Assembly: GCA_029251525.1 (NCBI GenBank) | Contig: JAQXDE010000005.1 | Span: forward strand, 1-64,000 | From: Saprospiraceae bacterium | GTDB taxonomy: Bacteria; Bacteroidota; Bacteroidia; Chitinophagales; Saprospiraceae | Direction: 5' to 3' | Length of the DNA stretch: 64,000 nt | Shown: one piece after another, positions 27,117 to 36,037 of the stretch | How the letters are laid out: every line of letters begins with the position of its first letter | How positions within the stretch are numbered: position 1 is the first letter of the stretch | Notes under the pieces: model-generated | The model's database searches: none | Told to the model about the DNA's origin: nothing | The model's input: only the letters and a program-made list of their open reading frames with translations | Made by a program: the position numbers and the translations under genes

Positions 27117-28046
27117 TTATCCTTTAAACCTTTTGGTTGGTTTTGCTCTTTTAGTATTATTTTTTCCAAGTTCCCAGACTAAAGACATTTCATGTGTACC
27201 ACCTGTATACCGATAGATTTCACCTAATGAATAGTCATATGAATATGCAATTTTTCCTTCCGGTAGTATTTGATAGCCAAGTGTCATTGTGACAATATCT
27301 GTCGTGCCGTAGGTGAAAGCTGTAAAAAACCTTTCTTGCATCATTCCAATTTTCATTGTCAAAAGTGCTTGAAAAGGAAGAGTTTCCACCTTACGCACAA
27401 GAATGGAAGGCTCTACACTGAACATTGCTTTCTCAGGCAAGTATCGGTAGCCTGCAGTAAAAATATATTGACGTGTTAGTTGGGAAATTGTACTAATATT
27501 TGTGCCAATTGTGTTCAATCGTGCTTGAATTAAATTAGGTACTGAAAATCCAACATACATTCTATTATTTGAAAAATAGACTCCTAAGTTTGCATCATAA
27601 ACATTCAATCCATTCATAGCATCGGTGACAACTATGTCATCCGGGTTTTCTAGTCCCTCTAATGCGTTGTTGTCCAAAAAGAATCGTTGATAGTGTCCTG
27701 AAATACCAATGGACAAAGTATATCGATCAATCGTTGATCGATAAGCATAAGCAAAGTTTGCCCCAAATCGTTTTAATGATGCTACCTGATCTGAGAAAAC
27801 CATTGCACCTAATCCAACTTTCCCAAAAGGAGCTTGAAAGCTAATGAGACCTGTTTTAGGTGAATTAGGTAAACTAGTCCATTGGAAACGGCCATGAAGA
27901 AATATTGTAGGTAAATTGTTGGATCCTGCTGCTGCTGGATTTAACAAAAAGGGATTAAGGTGATATTGGGAAAATGCATTTTCTTGTTGAGCGTAGATAT
28001 TTCCTAAGCAAAAATAGCAAGATATGATAAGTAGTATTTTCTTCAT
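27117..28046 (-). CDS. PorP/SprF family outer-membrane protein (type IX secretion partner)
   Basis: Outer-membrane beta-barrel of 309 residues that helps to export or anchor a matching gliding-type adhesin. Signal peptide to about residue 20 (YAQQENAFSQYHLNPFLLNPAAAG, core FSQYHLNPFLLNPA at about 24-37), the classic opening of the family. Glycine/aromatic-rich strands follow, among them FGKVGLGAMVFSD and VGFSVPNLIQ, and KIAYSYDYSLGEI ... HEMSLVWEL closes the barrel. The gene follows the SprB-repeat gene by 56 bp, an arrangement repeated across Bacteroidota where each SprF serves its own SprB-like substrate. The C-terminus carries a short basic tail (KRAKPTKRFKG). Confidence 0.9.
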   Translation of the reverse strand: MKKILLIISCYFCLGNIYAQQENAFSQYHLNPFLLNPAAAGSNNLPTIFLHGRFQWTSLPNSPKTGLISFQAPFGKVGLGAMVFSDQVASLKRFGANFAYAYRSTIDRYTLSIGISGHYQRFFLDNNALEGLENPDDIVVTDAMNGLNVYDANLGVYFSNNRMYVGFSVPNLIQARLNTIGTNISTISQLTRQYIFTAGYRYLPEKAMFSVEPSILVRKVETLPFQALLTMKIGMMQERFFTAFTYGTTDIVTMTLGYQILPEGKIAYSYDYSLGEIYRYTGGTHEMSLVWELGKNNTKRAKPTKRFKG

Positions 28047-28102
28047 TTAAAAATGGTTTTGAACAGTATTATTATTTGAAGTAACAATACAATTACATTT
28101 TT

Positions 28103-30403
28103 TTAGCGAATGATAGTCAGCGAACCTTTAAAAGTTCTTTTTCCAGTAGGCAATACAACTTTAATTATATAAAAATATCCACCATCTGGCACTTGCTTAT
28201 TTTTTTTCAAACCAGTCCAACTTCCATCATAATTGATTGACTGAAATACAATATTTCCCCAACGGTCATAAAGTTCAACATCATTCTTGAAAGGATGAAT
28301 ACAATCTAAAGTAAGAAAGTCGTTTCGTCCATCTCCATTTGGAGTGATGACTATATTCTTTTTAATACAAAGTATTTCAAGGGATTTTTCTACTTCAATC
28401 TGTTCCTCCTCTTGACATCCATTTGCATCGGTTACAGTCACTCGATACCAGCCAGGTTCGAGAAAGTTAAGTGATTCACTAGAGCGAGCCTGAGAATCAT
28501 TCCAAATGAAGTTATAAGGAGCAGAGCCACCTCGTGCAATAACTGAAACTGTTCCATCACCGGGATTTGAGGAAGGTGTGCTTTGTAACTCTAACTCTAT
28601 AGGGTCAGGCTCATAGAGAGTCACATCTGTTGAGAAATTTGCTCCGTTTGCATCAGTTATTGTTACCTGATGACTTCCTGGTTTGAGTTGAATTGTACTA
28701 TCTGTAAAAACATTGTTAGACCAAGCATATGTGTATGGGGGTACTGCACCAAAACCAAAGGCAATTGCTTTTCCATCCTCATTTCCAGTACATGTGATAT
28801 CTTGACCATTATAATCTGAAAGTACATCCGCATATCCATCCAAGATTGTAGGTTGATTAATTTCAATGGAAGCTTGTGCAATACATCCGTTTGCATCTAT
28901 GAGAGAAATATTTTGAATTCCTGCAGAAAGAGAATCATTTTCAAAATTCGTTTCTCCATTTTCCCAAAGGACAGAATAAGGAGAAGTTCCTCCAGTAGGG
29001 TTGATTTCTGCAATTCCGTCATTTGATCCATTTATGCTTATATTAAAACCATTATAATTGGAAGTTGCTACAGGTAATAGATGAATTGGAGTTGGTGCTT
29101 CAATTGAAGTCTCCTCTGTTGCTGAACAACCAAATTCACTCGTTACGGTTAAGGTATAAGTTCCAGCAGAAATATTTTCTAACAAAGCATTTTCGGCACC
29201 TGTATTCCATGTGAAGGAAATATTTGAAGGACTAGTTGTCCCTGCGATTACGGATGCGAGAATCACGCCATCGTTTCCCTCTGGGCAACTAATTGCTACG
29301 CCATTATAATTACTTAAAATGTTATTTGTAATAGATATTTCATAGTAGCTTAGATCAATTGTCTCTTCAATAATACAACCTGTGGCATCTGTTACTGTAA
29401 CATTGTTTTCACCATCATTCAAAGCCATTGCATGAGATTCTGTTTCACCATTTTGCCAGGCAAAAGAATAAGGTGCAATTCCATTGTTCATTGCTATCGA
29501 AACTTCTCCATCAGTGGCATTAATACAACTCACCGCGTACCCTTCATAGTTGGAAAGAACAGTTGGAGTTAATTCCATTGGATCAGGAGCACTTAATATT
29601 ATGAATTCAGTTACTGAACAGCCATTGTCGTCAGTCACAATTAAACTATTAATTCCTGCTGTTAAATTAGTGGCTGAAATATTAGTAGTTCCTGAACTCC
29701 ATTCAAAAGAGTAGGGAGCTATTCCATTTTGCACATTTGCTTGTGCAATTCCATCAGCTGATTCAGGACAGCTTACATTGAAGCCATTAAAATTAGAGAT
29801 TGCACTTATATTTACATTTATTACTGGAGGACATTGTAATCCAAAAACAGCAGATTGAGAGCACCCATTGGCATCAGTTACAGTTAATGGATAAATTCCA
29901 CATGTTAAGTTTTCATTAGTTGAACTTTGATTCCCGTCTTCCCATTGATAACTGTAAGGAGGTGTTCCGCCTGTGATATTTGCATCAATTATTCCATCAG
30001 GGGTATTAATACAACTTACAGGACTAATGATATCATTATTGATATTTATTGGGTTAGGATCTTGCAAAGTAATAGATGAACTTAAACTACATCCGTTTAA
30101 ATCTGTAACTGTTACAGCATATGTTCCCGCGCTTAAATTATTTCTTAGAGAATCGACTGTCCCATTTTCCCATTGGTAATTATATGGTCCTGTTCCTCCA
30201 AATACAATGATCGAAAGTGAACCATCAGAAGCGGTTGAACAACTAATGACTTGGCCATTATAATCAGAAGATACAAAGGCGAAATTTAAACAATTGTTAG
30301 AAGCCCCAAATAAAGGGTTATTACTCAAATCTAAATTAAGCCCAAGCGAAGAAACGAGATGGAAGATCATAAATATAGAACAGGTAATTATCTTATTCAA
30401 CAT
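28103..30403 (-). CDS. SprB-repeat adhesin with gliding-type (T9SS type B) C-terminus
   Basis: Surface protein of 766 residues. After a signal peptide, eight tandem SprB-like repeats of about 70-75 residues cover about 40-665. Each has the pattern (Y/F)NG..(I/V)SC....DG....GG..PY.(Y/F).W..G......L..G.Y.VTVTD.NGC. The C-terminal 85 residues hold IVITPNGDGRNDFL ... LYDRWGNIVFQS ... WTG, the gliding motility-associated type B sorting domain, which is processed by T9SS and needs a PorP/SprF partner. That partner is the next gene. Adhesion or gliding is the expected role; the repeat number is small compared with SprB of Flavobacterium. Confidence 0.9.
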   Translation of the reverse strand: MLNKIITCSIFMIFHLVSSLGLNLDLSNNPLFGASNNCLNFAFVSSDYNGQVISCSTASDGSLSIIVFGGTGPYNYQWENGTVDSLRNNLSAGTYAVTVTDLNGCSLSSSITLQDPNPININNDIISPVSCINTPDGIIDANITGGTPPYSYQWEDGNQSSTNENLTCGIYPLTVTDANGCSQSAVFGLQCPPVINVNISAISNFNGFNVSCPESADGIAQANVQNGIAPYSFEWSSGTTNISATNLTAGINSLIVTDDNGCSVTEFIILSAPDPMELTPTVLSNYEGYAVSCINATDGEVSIAMNNGIAPYSFAWQNGETESHAMALNDGENNVTVTDATGCIIEETIDLSYYEISITNNILSNYNGVAISCPEGNDGVILASVIAGTTSPSNISFTWNTGAENALLENISAGTYTLTVTSEFGCSATEETSIEAPTPIHLLPVATSNYNGFNISINGSNDGIAEINPTGGTSPYSVLWENGETNFENDSLSAGIQNISLIDANGCIAQASIEINQPTILDGYADVLSDYNGQDITCTGNEDGKAIAFGFGAVPPYTYAWSNNVFTDSTIQLKPGSHQVTITDANGANFSTDVTLYEPDPIELELQSTPSSNPGDGTVSVIARGGSAPYNFIWNDSQARSSESLNFLEPGWYRVTVTDANGCQEEEQIEVEKSLEILCIKKNIVITPNGDGRNDFLTLDCIHPFKNDVELYDRWGNIVFQSINYDGSWTGLKKNKQVPDGGYFYIIKVVLPTGKRTFKGSLTIIR

Positions 30404-30560
30404 AAAAAACGAGTTGGAACAATTAAATCAATGTCTTAGGTTGAGTTTTTGTAGATTAGTGGTATATAATTAAGGAAAGATATTTTTTTTCATAATTTTT
30501 TTTTATCAATAATAATTGTAACTGTGACATGATACATTGTGCCTTGAGCATTTTTTTGAT

Positions 30561-30604
30561 AAAAAAAAGGCGTTAACTAGCCCTATTTGACTACCAACGC
30601 TTTG
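30561..30604 (-). terminator. Probable terminator of BNR-repeat gene
   Basis: An imperfect inverted repeat (GGCGTTAACTAG against CTACCAACGC) next to eight A at 30561-30568, which give a minus-strand U-tract, 25 bp after the stop codon. The stem has a bulge and mismatches. Confidence 0.5.
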
Positions 30605-30628
30605 AGAATTTCTTGGTTAAATCTAATG

Positions 30629-31984
30629 TTAATGATGAAGTATCAAATTTCCATTAGAGAGAATGCCATTTTTTGATTTTAAAATATAAAAATAGACACC
30701 ATTAGAAATTGTAGGGAATAAAATATTGGAATTTGCAAAAATCAATTTCTTGCTCATTATCCTTTTTCCTAAAATATTAAAGACATCTAGTTTAAGATCG
30801 TCGTTTTTATATTTTTCATAATCAATATTATCCATTTCAAAATGAAAGGTGGTTGAAAATGGATTGGGAAAGATATTGATTTTTAAACTACTTTTAGCGA
30901 TAGAATTCTCGGAAGAAACGATACCCTCCCATTTGTACAAAGTTGCAGGGAAATCAGTAGAGGTTTGACTATTTCCTACCCAACCTAATTCGGGTGTGAT
31001 AAACTCCAATGCATTATATGGTCGATAACTGAAGTTCTGCCAAGTCTGAGCATTATTAGTTAAAATGGTGGAAAGTCCATTAGTTACTCCCATGAATTTA
31101 TTTTCAAGACCAGGAATCGAAGCCATACAATTTATTTTGAACCCCAGAAGTGTATCAGCCAATTCCCATGTTTCACCACCGTCAAAGGTAATTGCAACTT
31201 TAGTATTATCATCAAATAAAATCGCACCTTGAAAGAAAGTAGAATAGGATATAATGATACCTTCTTGTGAGTTTCGAAAAGCGGTAGAGATGATTACATC
31301 ATTATTCTCAAAAGGAGTATCAAATACCTCCCAATCTATTCCTTTATTAATACTCCTGAGAACACGACCCCTAGTTGTTCCAAACCAAAGGGTATCACCT
31401 GAGGAAGCCAAAGCATTGTTGGCCGCTGTATAAACTGTAGTTTCATAATCACCAAGAGGAAGGTTGTTATTGGAAAGGTTTTCCCAGTTTTCGCCACCAT
31501 CAATTGTGTGAGTTAAAAATTGATCATGAATTGCTATACCATCTAAGTCATTAAAAAAATGTATCAGCCCACCTCCTGCAGCACCATCAAATTTTTCAGT
31601 CCATGAATTTCCACTATCCGTAGTCTTGAATAATCCTCGAAGACTATCAGCAGTTAACCCATTAGTGGAAATCCAGGCGGTGCTATCATTAACTCCAAAA
31701 ATGTCTTGACAAATCCGACCTTCAATTTCAATGATAGGATTTATTTCCCAATTTTCACCACGATCCTTAGTGAGAAATACCCATGGAATTGTTGTGCTAG
31801 GGACAGGTGCGGGTGTCTTATCATAGAAAGAAATACCCCAAACAATGTCTTCGTTTAAAACAGAGATAGAGGCCACTCGTTGAGTATCAGGCAATAAATT
31901 AAGGCCTGAAGGCTGCCATTGAGCTGGTAGCGAAATGAGTATAAATAAAATAAAGGAAAATGTCATTAGGATTTTGGGGAGCAT
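30629..31984 (-). CDS. Secreted BNR/Ycf48-like beta-propeller with T9SS sorting domain
   Basis: Exported protein of 451 residues: signal peptide (to about ISLPAQ, 21) and then seven to eight BNR-type blades with S.D.G..W motifs (GENWEINP, GNSWTEKF, GENWENLS, GIDWEVFD, GETWELAD). They span about 25-370. The remaining 80 residues (INIFPNPFSTTFHFEM ... GVYFYILK) are a T9SS type A sorting domain. The fold resembles Ycf48/photosystem assembly-like or sialidase-like propellers, but no sialidase active site is evident. Function unknown, probably surface binding. Monocistronic. Confidence 0.8.
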   Translation of the reverse strand: MLPKILMTFSFILFILISLPAQWQPSGLNLLPDTQRVASISVLNEDIVWGISFYDKTPAPVPSTTIPWVFLTKDRGENWEINPIIEIEGRICQDIFGVNDSTAWISTNGLTADSLRGLFKTTDSGNSWTEKFDGAAGGGLIHFFNDLDGIAIHDQFLTHTIDGGENWENLSNNNLPLGDYETTVYTAANNALASSGDTLWFGTTRGRVLRSINKGIDWEVFDTPFENNDVIISTAFRNSQEGIIISYSTFFQGAILFDDNTKVAITFDGGETWELADTLLGFKINCMASIPGLENKFMGVTNGLSTILTNNAQTWQNFSYRPYNALEFITPELGWVGNSQTSTDFPATLYKWEGIVSSENSIAKSSLKINIFPNPFSTTFHFEMDNIDYEKYKNDDLKLDVFNILGKRIMSKKLIFANSNILFPTISNGVYFYILKSKNGILSNGNLILHH

Positions 31985-32079
31985 AATTTTTGTTTCAGTT
32001 TTTGAAATAGATAAAAGCGGGAGAGAGTGATTTTCTATTCTTATTACTAAAACAGAAAAAGAGGTAAACAGACTAGTAG

Positions 32080-32121
32080 ATCAGGTAACTAGTCTTCTAT
32101 AGGGATTACTGGTTACCTGAT
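32080..32121. terminator. Inverted repeat near the stop of H1-like gene
   Basis: ATCAGGTAACTAGT (32080-32093) pairs with ACTGGTTACCTGAT (32108-32121), 13 of 14 positions, around a 14-nt loop. It sits 9 bp beyond the minus-strand stop codon. The minus-strand U-tract is poor, so the terminator role is only likely. Confidence 0.5.
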
Positions 32122-32129
32122 TAACTAAA

Positions 32130-33080
32130 CTATTTTTTTCCACCATCAAGCTCTTTTTGCCATTCTTTTAATTCATTAAACTTACCTCTTGCTGCAAATC
32201 TTGCTTGACGAGCCCATGTGTCTGGTTTATGGATTTTAAACCTACCGCCAGCTTCTTCTAAAATATTTCGAAGAACCCCAATTCTTGTTTTGGATAAATC
32301 TGAAACAGTATTGATTCCTTTAGATTTTAAAAGTTTTTCAATCGCTGGTCCGATACCTTCCACAATTTTCAAATTTTCTAGCTGAGTTTGCGTAACTATC
32401 CGTTTTTGAGTTGTTGGTTTCTTTTTAGCAGCAGTTTTACTAGTTCTAGTTATTTTTTTTGATGAAGTAAATGGAACATCTTCACTGCTTACCTTCACTA
32501 CTTTTTTAGGAATACTTTTTTTAGTTGCTGGCTTTACTGAAGAAACTATTTTTTTTGGAGTAGTTTTTTTGGCAACTACTTTTTTAGGAATAAGTTTTTT
32601 TGTGACCTTTACTTTTTTCGGAGCAGGGTCAACTACCTTTAAAATTGTTTTTTTTAGTGCTACTTTTTTAGGTAAGGTAGTTTTTCTTTTTTTTGTGTTT
32701 GTCTTTGATTTTTTGACTCTAAGTGCTTTAGGTAACCGTTTGATTGGCTTTTTGGAAGTTGTTGGTTCGAGTTTATCAAGTGTTGTTACTCGAGCATTAC
32801 TTTTTGGTTTTTTTGGTGCTGTGACTTTATTAGAATCTGTTTTTTTTGTTTTGGCTTTTGAGCTAGATTTAGGTCTGTTAGGTTTATTTTTTGTTTTTTT
32901 ATCAAAAAACTCTTTAGCTGTTTTGTATGCATTTTTCGCTTCCTTCATTTCTTTCTTAGCTTTAAGAAAACGCTCTTTTAATGCTTTTAAGATTTTTTTA
33001 TCAATTTTTTTTGACAAATTTTTCTTGATTTTTTTATTGTTACCCATAGATGCTTTTTTTAATTGCTTGATGATTTTCAT
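32130..33080 (-). CDS. Lysine-rich histone H1-like protein with C-terminal helix-hairpin-helix domain
   Basis: 316-residue, strongly basic protein. Residues 1-60 form a Lys-rich helix, about 62-225 are low-complexity repeats of Lys, Thr, Pro, Ala and Val (KKVVAKKTTPKKIV-type), like bacterial histone H1 mimics and AlgP. Residues 228-316 are a compact domain: LENLKIVEGIGPAIEKLLKS (the HhH core VEGIGPAIEKLL at about 236-247), then GRFKIHKPDTWARQARFAARG. This domain is known as a C-terminal extension on other Bacteroidota proteins, for example on ribosomal protein L21. It is likely a nucleoid or nucleic-acid-binding protein. The basic repeats make the opposite strand openly readable, which is an artefact. 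Confidence 0.8.
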   Translation of the reverse strand: MKIIKQLKKASMGNNKKIKKNLSKKIDKKILKALKERFLKAKKEMKEAKNAYKTAKEFFDKKTKNKPNRPKSSSKAKTKKTDSNKVTAPKKPKSNARVTTLDKLEPTTSKKPIKRLPKALRVKKSKTNTKKRKTTLPKKVALKKTILKVVDPAPKKVKVTKKLIPKKVVAKKTTPKKIVSSVKPATKKSIPKKVVKVSSEDVPFTSSKKITRTSKTAAKKKPTTQKRIVTQTQLENLKIVEGIGPAIEKLLKSKGINTVSDLSKTRIGVLRNILEEAGGRFKIHKPDTWARQARFAARGKFNELKEWQKELDGGKK

Positions 33081-33150
33081 ATTTCACACATTTTATTTAA
33101 AACTAAAAATAAGATAAATTTTAGAATTAACTAAAGGGAAGGAAAATGAA

Positions 33151-34107
33151 TTAATAAACAACCTCTGCAACTCTTCGAATCGTTTCTACATCACCCATTG
33201 TATAATAGTGAAGGCAAGGTGCACCTTTCGCTTTTAACTCTTTTGATTGTGTAATCAACCATTCGATACCGACTTCTTTTCGAGAATTTGAATCTTTTGC
33301 TTTCATCATTTCTTTAGATAATGCTTCTGGCATATTAATGTAAAATAAACGAGGAATTGAGTTTAGTTGGTACTGTTTGGTCAATGGCTTAAGTCCTGGA
33401 ACTATTGGAACATTAATCCCTATAGCACGACAAGCAGCGACATATTCGAAATATTTTTCATTGTCAAAAAACATTTGCGTCACAATATAATCAGCACCTG
33501 CATCAACTTTTTGTTTAGTAAATGCTAGGTCTGTCGCTAAGTTTGGAGACTCAAAATGTTTCTCAGGGTAACCAGCTATACCGATACAAAAATCAGTAGG
33601 TACGCCATTTTCAATATTTTTATCTAGGTATTTTCCATTATTAATATCATTGATTTGCTTGATTAAATCTAGGGCATATTGATGACCATGAGGTTCACGA
33701 ATGAATTTTCCATCAAACTTTCGGGCATCCCCTCTTAGTGCTAAAACATTATTGATATTCAAAAAATTTAGATCAATTAATGCGTTCTCAGTATCCTCTT
33801 TTGTAAAACCACCACACAATAAATGTGGAACAGCATCTACCCCATACCGATGCATGATTGCAGCACATATTCCAACTGTGCCTGGACGTTTTCTAATTGC
33901 CGCTTTTTCATAATATCCACTTTCCCGTTGCTTATATATAAAATCCTCTCTGTGGTAAGTTACATCAATAAATGGAGGTTTAAATTCCATCAAGGGATCC
34001 AAAACATCAAAAATGGCTTTCATACTCCCTCCTTTAAGTGGTGGTAAAACTTCGAATGAAATTAGAGTTTCTCCATTTGCCTTCTCAAAATATTCCGTTA
34101 CTTTCAT
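33151..34107 (-). CDS. metF: Methylenetetrahydrofolate reductase
   Basis: Flavoenzyme of 318 residues that reduces 5,10-methylene-THF to 5-methyl-THF for methionine synthesis. Typical signs: LISFEVLPPLKGG (about 15-27), the catalytic Glu in that segment, VTYHREDF (about 49-56), HLLCGGFTKEDTENAL (about 95-110), NVLALRGDARKFDG (about 118-131) and DAGADYIVTQMFFDNEKYFEY (about 197-217, core ADYIVTQMFFD). The length fits the bacterial TIM-barrel form without regulatory domain. No riboswitch-like structure was recognised upstream. A CAAAAATA (minus-strand TATTTTTG) at 34162-34169 may be its -7 element. Confidence 0.94.
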   Translation of the reverse strand: MKVTEYFEKANGETLISFEVLPPLKGGSMKAIFDVLDPLMEFKPPFIDVTYHREDFIYKQRESGYYEKAAIRKRPGTVGICAAIMHRYGVDAVPHLLCGGFTKEDTENALIDLNFLNINNVLALRGDARKFDGKFIREPHGHQYALDLIKQINDINNGKYLDKNIENGVPTDFCIGIAGYPEKHFESPNLATDLAFTKQKVDAGADYIVTQMFFDNEKYFEYVAACRAIGINVPIVPGLKPLTKQYQLNSIPRLFYINMPEALSKEMMKAKDSNSRKEVGIEWLITQSKELKAKGAPCLHYYTMGDVETIRRVAEVVY

Positions 34108-34760
34108 TGTGAAAAATTATTTAAAATTAAACCTACCGGTGATGGGCTTTTGGTAAAAATGCAAAAATAAGTATTTTAACGATTAATGTTGGACTGACAT
34201 ACAGTTAACTTTTTCCTGAATTCTGAATTTCTAAGCTGTGATTGAATTTCTTAACAATACCAAAGATCACTATAATTCCAATCTAAAATGAAGTATATTT
34301 TTTTGAAACAGACTTATCGAGGTGCATATTAATTTAGTCGTTAGGTAAACATAACAAAATGGAAAAGGTTAACTTCTTCGTGAGAAATTATAAATACAAT
34401 TTGGTGTTTAGGAATCACGCAATCAAAACTTTGGGTAATCAAAAGTGTAAAACGTCTTCAGTAAAACTAAATGTATTTTTTTTAATCAAAAGCATTGATC
34501 CAGACTGAGTTACCTGAAGTATAGTTATATTTTCTTGAAAAAATAGGATGAATATTTTTTGCAAAATTTTTTAAGACATCGAATTTTTAATTTCGTTAGA
34601 TACTTTTTTAAGCAGCGATTTTAAATGATTTTATATCAACAATTAAAGTCGAGCAATTACAAAATATATAGATAATTAGTAGGGAGGATTATAAAGGTCA
34701 ACTACCCGAATCCTCAAGATAGAGAATTCGGGAGTTGACCTTTATAATTTCTATAATAAA
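34108..34760. other. 653-bp gene-poor region upstream of metF
   Basis: AT-rich sequence with stops in all frames; the longest minus-strand stretch (about 34480-34580) reads only about 35 codons without a start. Near its end is a long inverted repeat (34689-34747). A few bases near 34495 resemble the end of the BCCT gene, but see the rejected items. No RNA gene was recognised. Confidence 0.5.
34689..34747 (-). terminator. Long inverted repeat downstream of thiolase gene
   Basis: About 25-bp arms (34689-34715 and 34722-34747) with one bulged A and one mismatch, 14 bp beyond the thiolase stop codon. Very stable, but followed on the minus strand only by a short TTT, so terminator function is likely rather than sure. 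Confidence 0.6.
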
Positions 34761-35942
34761 TTACTTTATTCGCTCAATAATAATTGAGGAAGCACCACCA
34801 CCGCCATTACAAATTGCTGCCAATCCAATGCTAGCATCTTTCTGGTGTAAAACATTATTTAAGGTAGTCAAAATTCGAGCACCCGAAGCACCAAGTGGGT
34901 GTCCTAAAGAAACTGCACCACCAAAAACATTCACTTTATTTTCTTTTAATTTCATTTCTTTGTTAAATGCCATTGTTACTGTTGCAAATGCTTCATTTAC
35001 CTCGTAATAATCAATTTCCGATTTTTTTATACCAGCTAATTTAATTGCTTTTTTAGCAGCCTTTGGAGGTGCTGTTGTAAACCATTCTGGCTCGTGAGCA
35101 GCATCTGCAAAAGAAAGAATTTTTGCTACGGGCTTTAATTTATATTTTTTCACAGCCTCTGCACTTGCCAAAACTACCGCTGATGCTCCATCATTGATAG
35201 TAGAAGCATTTGCCGCAGTAACAGTTCCATCTTTGGTGAAGGCAGCTCGAAGAGCAGGAATCTTTTCAAATTTCACTTTTTTATATTCTTCATCTTGAGC
35301 AACTATTATTGCATTACCTCTTCGTTGAGGGACACTTACTGAGATTATTTCATCTGCGAAAGATCCATTGTCAGTTGCTGCTGAAGCTCGTTCATAAGAC
35401 TGAATAGCATAAGCGTCTTGCTGCTCCCTTGTGAAACCATATTTTTTAGCAGTTGCATCAGCACAAACACCCATTGGCATTTTTCCATAAGCATCTTGCA
35501 AACCATCTTGAACAAGTCCGTCGATGAATTGAGCATTTCCAAATTTATTTCCCCAACGCATTTTTGGGGCATAAAATGGGATATTACTCATACTTTCCAT
35601 TCCACCTGCAACAACAATATCAGCTTGACCAATCATAATATTGGCAGCACCAATCATAATTGATTTCATTCCTGATGAGCAAACTTTATTTACAGTGGTA
35701 CAGGGTACATTATTGCCAATACCAGCTCCCAAAGCTGCTTGTCTTGCAGGTGCTTGACCCAGCCCAGCTGAGACTACGTTACCCATCAAAACTTCTTGAA
35801 CTTTAGCAGGACTTACCTTTGCTCTTTTTAATGCACCTTCGATAGCAAACGATCCCAATTGAACGGCCGAAAAACTAGATAGTGCACCACCAAAACTTCC
35901 CATAGGAGTTCTTACTGCTGATACGATATAAACTTCTTTCAT
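34761..35942 (-). CDS. Acetyl-CoA C-acetyltransferase (thiolase)
   Basis: Biosynthetic/degradative thiolase of 393 residues that condenses two acetyl-CoA into acetoacetyl-CoA or runs the reverse. Both active-site cysteines and the His are in place: C88 in NKVCSSGMKS, H in SLGHPLGASGAR (about 347-358) and the second Cys in AICNGGGGASS (about 376-386). GGMESMSN (about 117-124) and NEAFA (about 315-319) are also conserved. The N-terminus VYIVSAVRTPMGSFGGAL is standard. It stands alone; TACTTTTG (reverse complement of 35983-35990) about 45 bp upstream is a candidate -7 element. Confidence 0.94.
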   Translation of the reverse strand: MKEVYIVSAVRTPMGSFGGALSSFSAVQLGSFAIEGALKRAKVSPAKVQEVLMGNVVSAGLGQAPARQAALGAGIGNNVPCTTVNKVCSSGMKSIMIGAANIMIGQADIVVAGGMESMSNIPFYAPKMRWGNKFGNAQFIDGLVQDGLQDAYGKMPMGVCADATAKKYGFTREQQDAYAIQSYERASAATDNGSFADEIISVSVPQRRGNAIIVAQDEEYKKVKFEKIPALRAAFTKDGTVTAANASTINDGASAVVLASAEAVKKYKLKPVAKILSFADAAHEPEWFTTAPPKAAKKAIKLAGIKKSEIDYYEVNEAFATVTMAFNKEMKLKENKVNVFGGAVSLGHPLGASGARILTTLNNVLHQKDASIGLAAICNGGGGASSIIIERIK

Positions 35943-36037
35943 GTTTGTATTAATTATGTATAGTTAAATTGGTTTGATGCCGCAAAAGTAATAGTTTTTT
36001 GGCAATGTTTATATTCTTAAAGCGCTGAAATGAAAGC

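Noticed and set aside
28103-30403. Direct repeats at DNA level that could suggest a CRISPR or satellite array
   Set aside because: Repeat units are about 70-75 codons, diverged in sequence and in frame: these are SprB protein repeats.
32569-33117. Plus-strand open frame of 182 codons opposite the H1-like gene
   Set aside because: Phe/Leu-rich shadow created by the Lys-rich minus-strand repeats; no family motif.
34480-34580. Possible remnant of a BCCT transporter C-terminus (GTCTGGATCA on the minus strand, also found in the BCCT gene end)
   Set aside because: The shared stretch is only about 12 bases, the flanking translation (TSGNSVWINAFD) does not match the transporter, and no further similarity is visible.
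34108-34760. A SAM or cobalamin riboswitch upstream of metF
   Set aside because: I could not identify any conserved core of known riboswitch classes in the leader.
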